A stretch of 38,115 nucleotides of DNA, from positions 1-38,115 of the forward strand of contig JANTHR010000013.1 in assembly GCA_024762315.1 (NCBI GenBank), read 5' to 3'. The notes below the pieces were generated by a model. It was not told the DNA's origin. It made no database searches and worked only from the letters and a program-made list of their open reading frames with translations. The stretch is from Sulfurovum sp. Its GTDB lineage: Bacteria; Campylobacterota; Campylobacteria; Campylobacterales; Sulfurovaceae. This document shows, one piece after another, positions 1-7,595 of the stretch (the first letter of the stretch is position 1; every line of letters starts with the position of its first letter). Made by a program: the position numbers and the translations under genes.

Positions 1-1
1 A

Positions 2-145
2 GTTCTATACGGGGTTTTCTGGGCATGGATACTCCTTGGCTTTGGTGAATATAGCATAGAGAAGATTAAGTTATCATTATCACCTGACCCCTATGCCCCC
101 TGCTCGAAGCTATACTCTGTGCAAAGCCTACAGAGACACCGGTGA
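2..145 (+). CDS. Possible 3' end of a convergent gene, partial
   Basis: A plus-strand frame is open from the window edge to a TGA at 143-145, giving 47 residues. The first part is hydrophobic (FWAWILLGFGEYSIEKIKL) and resembles the end of a membrane protein. The last part, from about base 68, is the antisense of the CcdA-like gene and is unlikely to be native protein. It may be the tail of a neighbouring gene whose 3' end was fused into the ccdA-like gene by a deletion or recombination. It could also be chance, because only about 65 bp of independent sequence is visible. The family is not recognised. Confidence 0.25.
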   Translation, partial: VLYGVFWAWILLGFGEYSIEKIKLSLSPDPYAPCSKLYSVQSLQRHR

Positions 146-710
146 TCAGCAGCAGTAAAGAGTGCCCCAGCGCAAAGGTGAGGATGAGCCCGTAGGCCTG
201 CAGATAACCGCTGCTGCCGACTAAGGACATAATAGCAAAAAGCGGTGCAGAGGCACAGGGGGTACTGACAAGTCCGAAGATAAGACCGATAAGGAAACCG
301 CCAAAGAGACGGTAATGTATCAGCCGGTGTATGATGGCCGATTTGTCCACCTCTCCAAGCACGCCAAACGCATAAAGTGCGATAAGGATGCTCACCATCC
401 CCGCGACCAGGTAGGCCCACATCGGTGCAACGGAGAAGAAACCGCCGAACTTGGCGACTATGAAGCCCAGAATGGAGAAACTCAGCGCTACACCCAGTGC
501 AAAGAGTGCGGTGAAAAGGTACGTGTAGACCACTTTCTTTCTGCCCTCGAGGTCTTTGTTCAGTGCCACGGCACTGCCCACAAGCAGCGGGACGACTACC
601 AGTGAACAGGGTGCTGCTGCAGTGATACTGCCTGAAAGAAAAGCACCCGCATAGGCAAGCAGAGAGTTCGACTCCAGAAGATGGGCAATGAAGGGCTGCA
701 GTTCACCCAT
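66..710 (-). CDS. CcdA/DsbD-like transmembrane thiol-disulfide protein, probably 3'-truncated
   Basis: This inner-membrane protein of 214 residues belongs to the CcdA/DsbD-beta family, which carries electrons from cytoplasmic thioredoxin across the membrane to extracytoplasmic thiol proteins. The two signature cysteines are at C35 (AAAPCSLVVVP) and C152 (STPCASAPLF). Five hydrophobic segments are visible, at about 17-48, 62-92, 97-119, 135-165 and 171-200. The family normally has a sixth. Here the protein ends in the non-hydrophobic tail SSRGHRGQVIMIT, so the last segment appears lost. The gene is last in an operon with the permease and the mini-thioredoxin, 54 bp after the latter, and a redox role with that thioredoxin is the natural inference. 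Family assignment is firm; whether the truncated protein works is uncertain. Confidence 0.85.
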   Translation of the reverse strand: MGELQPFIAHLLESNSLLAYAGAFLSGSITAAAPCSLVVVPLLVGSAVALNKDLEGRKKVVYTYLFTALFALGVALSFSILGFIVAKFGGFFSVAPMWAYLVAGMVSILIALYAFGVLGEVDKSAIIHRLIHYRLFGGFLIGLIFGLVSTPCASAPLFAIMSLVGSSGYLQAYGLILTFALGHSLLLLITGVSVGFAQSIASSRGHRGQVIMIT

Positions 711-764
711 GTTTACCTGCCGATGTTTTTATTGATGACATCACTTCGCGAACTGAATACTTTT

Positions 765-1013
765 TTAAGCATTCTTTTGTGCTTCTTCTATGAGCTTTAC
801 CACTTCATCAACACTCAACAGTTTTCCCGTAGACTTCACTTCACCGTCAATGACAAGGCCGGGTGTGCTAACGACATTGTACTTCATGATCTCCATGATG
901 TCATCTACTTTTTCTACCTGATGGAAACCACCCACTTTGGCGACCGCCTCATGGACGACTTTTTCCAGTGTTTTGCATTTGGCACATCCCGTACCGAGTA
1001 TTTCTATTTTCAT
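765..1013 (-). CDS. Small thioredoxin-fold redox protein (thioredoxin_3 / redox-active disulfide family)
   Basis: An 82-residue cytoplasmic mini-thioredoxin with no signal peptide. The redox motif CAKC is at residues 10-13, directly after the first beta strand (MKIEILGTG). The cis-proline that packs on the active site is P51 (VVSTPGLVIDG). The length is normal for this family, which is shorter than classical thioredoxin. It lies 8 bp downstream of the ArsP-like permease and upstream of a CcdA-like protein. This trio is common in bacteria and suggests thiol-redox support for metalloid or organo-arsenical handling, but the substrate cannot be read from sequence. Confidence 0.9.
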   Translation of the reverse strand: MKIEILGTGCAKCKTLEKVVHEAVAKVGGFHQVEKVDDIMEIMKYNVVSTPGLVIDGEVKSTGKLLSVDEVVKLIEEAQKNA

Positions 1014-1021
1014 TGTTTCTC

Positions 1022-1966
1022 CTATAATATAAAGTTAAAAAGATATCCGATAGCAATGATACCAAGTCCTACGATACCAAAAAAAATTGCGATCAGTTTC
1101 ATATGGAGGATCTTCTTAAGGATCATCGCTTCAGGCAGGCTCAGTGCGGTGATGGCCATCATGAAGCTCAGTGCTGTTCCAAGCAGCATCCCTTTGTCTG
1201 TGAGCACCTCTACAAGCGGCATGACACCCGCTGTGTTGGAGTACATAGGGATACCGAGGATTGTTGCTAACGGTACGCCGTACCAGGTATCTCCTCCGGC
1301 ATACTTGGCGATGAACTCGGCAGGCACATAGCCGTGGATGAAGGCACCCACGCCCACACCGATGAGAACGTAGAGCCAGATCTTTTTGAAAATGTCCCAG
1401 GTATAGTCCCATGCCTCTTTAGCCCGCTCTTTCGTGGTCATTTTTATCTCGACCTCTTCAAGCTCGCCTTCCATCGGCGTGACAGGAATGAGGATATATT
1501 TTTCCATCCCCATCTTCCCGATAACATAGCCGCCTACGATCGCGACAAAGAGCCCGAAACCGATGTAGACCGCCGTGATCTTCCAGCCAAAGAGCGTGAA
1601 GAGCATCGCTATGGCGATCTCGTTGTTCATCGGAGCGGAGATCAGGTACGAAAAGGTCACGCCCAGCGGGATACGCGCCTGAATGAACCCCAAAAAGAGC
1701 GGAATGGCCGAGCAGGAACAAAAGGGTGTGATGATCCCGAACAGTGCGGCAAGGACGTTCCCGTAGAGTTCTGACTTTCCCTGAAGGTGCGCTCTGACAT
1801 ACTCCGTGTTGAAGTGCGTTCTCAAATAGGAGACCACAAAAATAATGACTATCAGCAAAAAGAGTATCTTTACGGTGTCATAAATAAAAAAGTTGACTGT
1901 GTCGTTGACCCTGCCCGTCAATCCGAGTATATCGACGGTCAAATGGTCGACTGTTTCTTTCCACAT
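1022..1966 (-). CDS. ArsP/DUF318-family permease (PF03773-like)
   Basis: A 314-residue inner-membrane permease of the ArsP_1/DUF318 family. Members include the Campylobacter ArsP exporter of trivalent organoarsenicals; other members have unknown substrates. The family hallmark TPFCSCSAIPLFLGF lies at residues 80-94, with cysteines 83 and 85, followed by the conserved SAPMNNEIA. A second repeat half carries GIPMYSNTAGVMPL. About eight hydrophobic segments flank a charged cytoplasmic loop (around 163-190). It is the first gene of an operon with the mini-thioredoxin and the CcdA-like gene. The promoter upstream carries an ArsR-type operator, which fits metalloid- or redox-induced expression. Calling it arsP itself is not justified without a substrate. 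Confidence 0.88.
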   Translation of the reverse strand: MWKETVDHLTVDILGLTGRVNDTVNFFIYDTVKILFLLIVIIFVVSYLRTHFNTEYVRAHLQGKSELYGNVLAALFGIITPFCSCSAIPLFLGFIQARIPLGVTFSYLISAPMNNEIAIAMLFTLFGWKITAVYIGFGLFVAIVGGYVIGKMGMEKYILIPVTPMEGELEEVEIKMTTKERAKEAWDYTWDIFKKIWLYVLIGVGVGAFIHGYVPAEFIAKYAGGDTWYGVPLATILGIPMYSNTAGVMPLVEVLTDKGMLLGTALSFMMAITALSLPEAMILKKILHMKLIAIFFGIVGLGIIAIGYLFNFIL

Positions 1967-1993
1967 GGGGATCCTTTGAATGATACTGTGGAA

Positions 1994-2035
1994 AGTATAG
2001 CATATTTTTTATATTATATCAATATATCTTGATAT
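1994..2035 (-). promoter_or_regulatory. Promoter of the permease operon with ArsR-type operator
   Basis: Read on the minus strand, a -35 box TTGATA (2017-2022) and a -10 box TATACT (1994-1999, in extended context TGC-TATACT) are separated by exactly 17 bp. The -35 lies inside a perfect inverted repeat: arm ATATCAA at 2016-2022, a 6-bp spacer, and arm TTGATAT at 2029-2035. ATCAA-N6-TTGAT dyads are typical ArsR/SmtB operators, and a repressor bound here would cover the -35 box. No ArsR gene is visible in the window. Confidence 0.75.
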
Positions 2036-2115
2036 TTAGTTTTATTTATTTAAATCTACCTATTCATATAGAGCAGAAGAACTCCTCAAAGTCGAAAGGT
2101 AGAGAGAAAACGGGC

Positions 2116-2868
2116 TTAAAAATCCTCATCATTGAAGAAGGCATCCTCTTCGGCCTTCTCTTTTGCCTTTTGCATGGCATCGAGTTCTGCCTGAGACATC
2201 ATCAGTGTCTTCATCTTCTTGACAAAGATAGTCCTGTCGGGCAGTTTGGTGAAATAGGCATACACACCGTACCCCATGGCCAGTACGGTAACGATCAGGA
2301 TCATCTTCTGAGCGGAAGAGAAAGTCTGTACAGGCTCTTTGATCTGCATTTCGCACACGCCGCCCGGGCAGTACTTCGGGTCCTTTTTCTTGACCCATTC
2401 GAAGATCTTACACCCCAGACAGATGGAAAATGCCATTTCAAAAAAGAGCAGCGCCATACAGATGAGACAGACCAGGACTTTGAGCGGATTGGGCTGAAAG
2501 TCGATGACCAGGTAGTAGAACATCGGCCAGGCCAGGATGAACCCCAGTGACCAGGCAAAACGCTTCTGTGCTGCACCCACATACTCGGGCCTCTGGTTCT
2601 GTACAAAAAAGCGTCCCAGCATCAAACTGGGTGCATAACGCGGCTGGATGATGCGCATCGTAAAATCGATGGCAAAGAAGGTCACAAAATACTCAGAAAA
2701 GACCGCTGTTCCCAACATCACGCCGTTAGCCAGCCCCAGGAAAGCGCCAACGAACAGAATGGCTGCCGCAGCGCGCGCTTCCCTTTCGTTAAGCACCCGC
2801 ACTTCATAGCCGGGTACTTTTTCACCGTAAGCAAAAAACTCTTTTATATTCATCTGCAAATTTTTCAT
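2116..2868 (-). CDS. DUF4395-family integral membrane protein
   Basis: A 250-residue membrane protein. The N-terminal two thirds match the DUF4395 pattern: a VLNEREARAAAA stretch near residue 25, then paired hydrophobic segments, an arginine/proline-rich loop (RIIQPRYAPS), and RPEYVGAAQKRFAW before a second pair of membrane segments. Cysteines follow (ICLGCKIFEW and YCPGGVC), then another hydrophobic segment and a long charged, acidic tail ending EEDAFFNDEDF. The function of DUF4395 is unknown; the conserved cysteines hint at redox or metal binding, which is inference. Its ATG overlaps the stop of the upstream small ORF (TAATG type), so translation is probably coupled. GC is much higher than in the gene just upstream. 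Confidence 0.75.
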   Translation of the reverse strand: MKNLQMNIKEFFAYGEKVPGYEVRVLNEREARAAAAILFVGAFLGLANGVMLGTAVFSEYFVTFFAIDFTMRIIQPRYAPSLMLGRFFVQNQRPEYVGAAQKRFAWSLGFILAWPMFYYLVIDFQPNPLKVLVCLICMALLFFEMAFSICLGCKIFEWVKKKDPKYCPGGVCEMQIKEPVQTFSSAQKMILIVTVLAMGYGVYAYFTKLPDRTIFVKKMKTLMMSQAELDAMQKAKEKAEEDAFFNDEDF

Positions 2869-3140
2869 TAATATTCTTTCGTATTTTCCTCACTTTGATT
2901 TATATATAATCGTGCCATCATTCTTCCCTCATTATTAGGATTGATTTTAATCGTAGTTGGTATTGATTTTGTTCCATATTCCAAATTACCTACAATAGAT
3001 TCCAGAACATGCAAATGTTGCAAACTGAAATCTATATCGATTTCTTTGATCCTGTCTTTATGTATTATCCCTTTGATAGCTTTAATGCAATGGACATAAT
3101 ACAATTTATTTATCTCTCTTTGTATCATATAGGGTCTCAT
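2868..3140 (-). CDS. Hypothetical protein, probable C-terminal half of a frameshifted gene
   Basis: A 90-residue, very AT-rich ORF without a recognised domain. Read upstream of its ATG, the same frame continues as KIELDKNINI before MRPYMIQREINKLYY. The protein therefore runs naturally on from the ORF at 3140-3490 if one A is restored in a homopolymer at 3167-3171. Its own start has no convincing Shine-Dalgarno sequence and overlaps the previous stop (TAATG). I interpret it as the C-terminal half of a single protein of about 207 residues, predicted soluble and charged. A separately translated coupled protein is the alternative. Confidence 0.5.
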   Translation of the reverse strand: MRPYMIQREINKLYYVHCIKAIKGIIHKDRIKEIDIDFSLQHLHVLESIVGNLEYGTKSIPTTIKINPNNEGRMMARLYINQSEENTKEY

Positions 3141-3490
3141 TATATTGATATTTTTATCCAGTTCGATTTTTCTTCCTCTGTCAACAATGTATGTTTGACT
3201 TCTTCGATCATACTATCAATATGTTTCTCATACCGTTTTTCTTCATTTTCAACATGTTCTTCAAGATTTGGCTCATACATTGTTAGTATTTCCAAAAGTT
3301 TTTCATCTGTTAAATTGTTATGGTCCGCTATATATGTTTCATATTTTTCTTGCTTATTATAATCTTTATCAATAGCAAGCAATACATTTACTGCCAGCTT
3401 AAGATAGATATATTTATCTTCTTTTCCGTTTTTAAAAAATATACCATGTTGGGATATCGTCGGTTTTGGTCCTGTATAATGTAATTTCAA
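3140..3490 (-). CDS. Hypothetical protein, probable N-terminal half of a frameshifted gene
   Basis: A 116-residue ORF with TTG start codon and an AAGGA-type ribosome site just upstream. It starts MKLHYTGPKPTISQHG, is rich in Lys/Glu with a coiled-coil-like stretch (about 70-105), and has no membrane segment or domain I can name. It reads well to TEEEK, then ends in a short tail SNWIKISI that looks out of frame. Adding one base to the T5 run at 3167-3171 (A5 on the coding strand) joins it to the 2868-3140 ORF. It lies 30 bp beyond the RND gene, so it may be read through from that operon. GC is about 30% by hand count in one sampled line, far below its neighbours. Confidence 0.55.
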   Translation of the reverse strand: MKLHYTGPKPTISQHGIFFKNGKEDKYIYLKLAVNVLLAIDKDYNKQEKYETYIADHNNLTDEKLLEILTMYEPNLEEHVENEEKRYEKHIDSMIEEVKHTLLTEEEKSNWIKISI

Positions 3491-3520
3491 TATTTTTCCT
3501 TTTTTGCTCGTTTTATTTGC

Positions 3521-6500
3521 TTACTTCTTATCAAAGATATACGCATACATCGGTACATAGATCAAAGTCAAAAGCGTACCTATTAAAAGTCCCCCGATGG
3601 CAACATCGGCAAGTGGAGAGAGTCTTTCCAATCCCACCGCCTGCTCAAGGGCTATTGGGATCATCCCTGCGATCGTCGCAAATGCGGTCATCATGACCGG
3701 TCTGAATCTGACGGTCACACTGTCTAGAGCACTCTGAAAATTACTCTTTCCTTTTTCTTTGTTGTCCTGATAAAAGTCTATCAGCAAGATCGCATTTTTA
3801 ATGATGATCCCAAAGAGCAGCAAAATACCCAACAAACTCGGCATACAGCTTGGCTTCTCAAAGAGCAGCATGCCCCAGCTTGCGCCTATCATAGAGAGCG
3901 GAAGTACCAGTATCATGATCAGGGCCAATCTGACCGATCTGTAGATGGCGATCAAAGCCATTAAGAGAATGACAATACCCAGGCCTATCGCTTTTGCCAT
4001 ACGTCTAAAGCTGTCATTGATCTGTGCCTGATCACCTGTCTGTGTGAGCACAAAACCCTCACTCTTGACATTTTTGAGTGCTTCAAGTGTGTCATCTGTC
4101 AAGTGTGTCACCGGCCGCTTGGCCCTGTAACCGTTGACATCCAGACTATAGAGCATCTTATCACGTTCGATCTTTGCATAGGTCAGCTCTTTTTTGATGG
4201 ACGCTATCTGCGAAAGAGGTATATCACCGAATTTTGTATGGATCGGCAGTAGTTGCAAGGTTTCAAGGTTTTTGGTGAATTTATCCTTGAGATAGATACG
4301 CACGAACTGTGTATTCATCGACTCCAGGTTGGCATTCAGGGAAGCTACTTGTCCTTTGATAGGGATCTGCATAGCCACATTGTAAGGGGTGATACCGTAA
4401 CGCAGAGCTTTGTTCCGGTCTATGTCGATAACATATTCACTAAAGTCCTTGTCCCAGCTTGTAGAGACGGAAGTAAGTCCTTTAACCGTTTTCATCGCTT
4501 CTGCGATCTCTTTGGAATAGTCGTTCAAACCCTCGATCTGAGGTGAAGAGATACGCGTATCGACCGTTGCTTTGATGGACGAGAGTGCCGTTGCCCCAAA
4601 GTCAAAGACATCATTGCGTTTGATCCCTTCTATATGCGAAAGTCTGTCTCTGATCTCATTTTCAAGTTCCCAGATCGACTGGTCACGTTCAAAGCGGTTC
4701 ACACTGTTGATCGTAATGGTCGCTTCTGTCGGAAGATTACCGCTACCAAGGCTCAATACACCCATTTCTCCGCCAAAGGCGATGGAACTTTTTTCTACCC
4801 AGGGCTGCTTGTGAAGCCAGGTTAAGAACGGTTTGAGCTTCACTTCTGCATGGTCAACCGTTTCATTGGCAGAAAAAGCGATCTGTGCTTTAATGATACC
4901 TGTATCCATAGGCGGCATCGCATCTTTACCGATGGTCGGCATGATGTTTTTCAAAGAGAAGATCAAAAAAGCAAGTACCCCAAGTGTCAAAATGACTCTT
5001 CTGGTTCTCTTCCATCCGTTGTTTGAGAACTTGATGATCCCTTCATAGGGGACAACCAGTTTCCCTATGGTATGGGCATAGAACCATTCAAAACCTTCTT
5101 CTACTTTGCTCTTTCTGACCCCATTTCTATAGAGCCATGCTGAGAGCAGCGGAATAAAAGTAATGGAGAGGAACCAGCTCACCAACAATGCAATTATCAG
5201 TGTTTCGATCAGCGGTTTGAAGATCTTTTGAGGGAAGCCACCGACGAACATCAGCGGGAACAAGATCGCGATCGTAGCGACCGTCCCCGCAAAAACAGGA
5301 CTTAATACCTCTTTGGTCCCGTTCTTGATGGCTGTCTGCAAGTCTTCTTTGGTCTCGATCAGGTGTCGTTCAATATTTTCCAATACCACGACCGCATCAT
5401 CGGTCAACATTCCCAGTGCCAGGATGATCGCTGTATAGATAACGATATTGAGCTCTCCGCCTGTCATCCAGATGATGGCAATCGTTGAGAAGAACACCAT
5501 AGGGATGGAGAGTCCCGCAGCGATGATCGCCCTAAAGTTCCCCAGGAATATCATAATGACCAAAAGTGTATAGAGTATGGCATCACGCAGCGCTTCAAGC
5601 ATATTGTCATTGGCCTGTTCTATGAGATCTCTCTGTGTATCGGAAATCTCAAACTGGATGTTTGGGTACTGTTTTTGCAATTTTGCCATCTCTGCTCGGG
5701 CTGCTTTGGAAACATCCAGTACACTCCCGCCCGGTGCCCTCTGGATCGCCAATGCAATACTCTTTTTGCCATTACCGAGATAACCACTGGTACGTTTTTG
5801 GTGTCCCCATTTCACATCGGCAATATCTTTGAGTCTTACATTGGGTTTGATAAGAAGATTCTCAAGTGCAAGTACATTGTCTTTCTCACCATAAATAGTC
5901 ACTGTATAAAAACTGTTTTCACCCTTAATAAAGCCTACAGGAATATCTTTGTTCTGTGCTGTGATCACTTTGGCTATTGTCTCAAACTCCACCCCGTATT
6001 TTTTGGCTTTGAAGGGGTCGATCTCTATATTGACGGCACTCTGATAACCGCCGAATACTTCAACATTCCCTATATTCGGATTACTAAGCAGGTAGGGTTT
6101 GATGAACGAATCGGTGATCTTTCTGATCTGATCAAGCGTAATGGCATCATTTTGGGGGCTGAGTGCCATTACATCTACCGGCAGAGTGAAATCTCCGGCA
6201 GTATAAATAGCCGGATTCAATCCGGAAGGGATCTTCGCCTTGGCAATGTTAAGCGCATTGGCCACATCCACTGCCGCTTCATTAAGACTTTTTTTGTAAC
6301 CAAATTCTGCCGAGACAATGGAAAAGTTCGCTACATTCACCGAACTCACATCAGTCACAAAGCCCAGTCTTGCCAATTCTTCTTCTATGGGTTTGGAGAC
6401 CGTACTGGCCGCTACTTTTGCTGTAGCTCCCGGTACGGAAGTGATCACCACGACTTTTGGCGGGTTGGCATCGGGAAAAAGATTTTTGGGCATTGTGGTC

Positions 6501-6580
6501 AAGCCAATGACTCCCATAATAAAAAAACCTGCGATCAAAGAATACAGCAGATACGGGCGTTTATAGAAAAATTCAAACAT
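3521..6580 (-). CDS. RND efflux pump inner-membrane transporter (AcrB/HAE1-like)
   Basis: A 1019-residue proton-driven exporter of the resistance-nodulation-division superfamily. It forms the inner-membrane trimer of a three-part efflux pump with the MFP and TolC-family proteins encoded just upstream. The N-terminus has one TM helix followed by a porter domain, and this plan is repeated in the second half. The proton-relay aspartate pair is in GMLTDDAVVVLEN (TM4), and the partner lysine is in GIIIKNAILLIDFYQ (TM10), so the pump should be active. Length is normal. It starts 4 bp after the MFP stop and is the last firm gene of the TetR-led operon. Substrate specificity cannot be told; hydrophobic or amphipathic compounds are usual for the class. 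Confidence 0.95.
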   Translation of the reverse strand: MFEFFYKRPYLLYSLIAGFFIMGVIGLTTMPKNLFPDANPPKVVVITSVPGATAKVAASTVSKPIEEELARLGFVTDVSSVNVANFSIVSAEFGYKKSLNEAAVDVANALNIAKAKIPSGLNPAIYTAGDFTLPVDVMALSPQNDAITLDQIRKITDSFIKPYLLSNPNIGNVEVFGGYQSAVNIEIDPFKAKKYGVEFETIAKVITAQNKDIPVGFIKGENSFYTVTIYGEKDNVLALENLLIKPNVRLKDIADVKWGHQKRTSGYLGNGKKSIALAIQRAPGGSVLDVSKAARAEMAKLQKQYPNIQFEISDTQRDLIEQANDNMLEALRDAILYTLLVIMIFLGNFRAIIAAGLSIPMVFFSTIAIIWMTGGELNIVIYTAIILALGMLTDDAVVVLENIERHLIETKEDLQTAIKNGTKEVLSPVFAGTVATIAILFPLMFVGGFPQKIFKPLIETLIIALLVSWFLSITFIPLLSAWLYRNGVRKSKVEEGFEWFYAHTIGKLVVPYEGIIKFSNNGWKRTRRVILTLGVLAFLIFSLKNIMPTIGKDAMPPMDTGIIKAQIAFSANETVDHAEVKLKPFLTWLHKQPWVEKSSIAFGGEMGVLSLGSGNLPTEATITINSVNRFERDQSIWELENEIRDRLSHIEGIKRNDVFDFGATALSSIKATVDTRISSPQIEGLNDYSKEIAEAMKTVKGLTSVSTSWDKDFSEYVIDIDRNKALRYGITPYNVAMQIPIKGQVASLNANLESMNTQFVRIYLKDKFTKNLETLQLLPIHTKFGDIPLSQIASIKKELTYAKIERDKMLYSLDVNGYRAKRPVTHLTDDTLEALKNVKSEGFVLTQTGDQAQINDSFRRMAKAIGLGIVILLMALIAIYRSVRLALIMILVLPLSMIGASWGMLLFEKPSCMPSLLGILLLFGIIIKNAILLIDFYQDNKEKGKSNFQSALDSVTVRFRPVMMTAFATIAGMIPIALEQAVGLERLSPLADVAIGGLLIGTLLTLIYVPMYAYIFDKK

Positions 6581-6584
6581 TGTT

Positions 6585-7595
6585 CTATCCTTCTACTTTA
6601 ACTGCAATACCTGTAAGGAGCTTCAGTAGGATATCCGGTTTGGCTACGACGACCTTCTCTTGTTTCAGATCTTCTTTGATAACGACCCCTTCCTCACCCT
6701 TCTGCAGGATGTGTACCTCTTTGGGCACGGCTCTGTCGTTTTGGATCACAAATACATAACTTTTCCCGTTCCTGTCCAAAATAGCATCAAAAGGAAGCTT
6801 GGTTCCCTTACCGTCAAATACAACCACACGGATCTCGGCCGTTTCTCCTGCCGTCAAATGTCCCGCATTGACATAGGCTTTGTACTCATTAAGCCCCTGG
6901 AATGTACTTCCAAGTGCCTGTAACGGATACATTTCCCCTTGAAAAAGGATTGATTCCGGTTTGATCCCGTCTGGCAGTCTGGCAATGAATGAGAAACCTT
7001 TTGTTGCAGAGATCTTCAGTAGCGGTTTACCTGGCATCGCAATACTTCCTTCCGTCTCGAAAGCTTTTGCGATCACACCTGATACGGGAGCAATAAGTGT
7101 AGCGTAACTCATTTGATTCTTGAGCGCTTTGAGCTTCGCTTTGAGTGCTGCAATATTCGATTCTTCCTTTTGCAATTGTTCAACAGAAGCCCCCTTGACC
7201 TTATAGAGTGCCTGCGTTCTTTTATGGGTTTTAAGCAGGTTTGCCAAAGCGATCTTTGCCGAACCTATATTTGCTTTGAGCTCTTCTGTGTCGAGTATAG
7301 CGACCACATCGCCTTTTTTCACTGCCTCACCGCTTTTTTTAATGCTCAGAACACGTGCAGACATACGGGAAGCAAGCAGCACATTCTCATCGTTCTGTAC
7401 CTCGGCAATATAAGGCAGTGTCAACTGTACCTTTGAAGGTTTTAACTGCATCGTTTTCACCACCATCGGATAGACCTCAGGCAGTGGGGTCTGTGCCTCT
7501 TTCGCTCTTTTGGCCTTGACAAGCATCATACCTCCGACCACGATCGCAGCGATCACCAACAGTACCAGTATACGTTTTCCCAATGTTTTTATCAT
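6585..7595 (-). CDS. RND efflux periplasmic adaptor (membrane fusion protein)
   Basis: A 336-residue HlyD/AcrA-family adaptor that links the RND transporter to the outer-membrane channel. An N-terminal signal anchor (about residues 8-26, ILVLLVIAAIVVGGMMLV) is followed by the barrel-sandwich half (VLSIKKSGEAVKKGDVVAIL), a short alpha-helical hairpin rich in K/A/L (about 105-160), the second sandwich half (ATLIAPVSGVIAKAF), and beta-barrel and membrane-proximal domains. No lipobox is seen. The ATG overlaps the TolC-family stop (ATGA) and the RND gene follows after 4 bp, so the three are translated as a unit. Confidence 0.93.
   Translation of the reverse strand: MIKTLGKRILVLLVIAAIVVGGMMLVKAKRAKEAQTPLPEVYPMVVKTMQLKPSKVQLTLPYIAEVQNDENVLLASRMSARVLSIKKSGEAVKKGDVVAILDTEELKANIGSAKIALANLLKTHKRTQALYKVKGASVEQLQKEESNIAALKAKLKALKNQMSYATLIAPVSGVIAKAFETEGSIAMPGKPLLKISATKGFSFIARLPDGIKPESILFQGEMYPLQALGSTFQGLNEYKAYVNAGHLTAGETAEIRVVVFDGKGTKLPFDAILDRNGKSYVFVIQNDRAVPKEVHILQKGEEGVVIKEDLKQEKVVVAKPDILLKLLTGIAVKVEG

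Noticed and set aside
681-1331. A 216-codon plus-strand frame opposite the thioredoxin and permease genes
   Set aside because: It is an antisense shadow; the minus-strand proteins carry clear family motifs.
5675-6601. A 308-codon plus-strand frame opposite the RND transporter gene
   Set aside because: It is fully antisense to a strongly conserved gene, Cys/His/Tyr-rich in an unnatural way, and has no recognisable motif.
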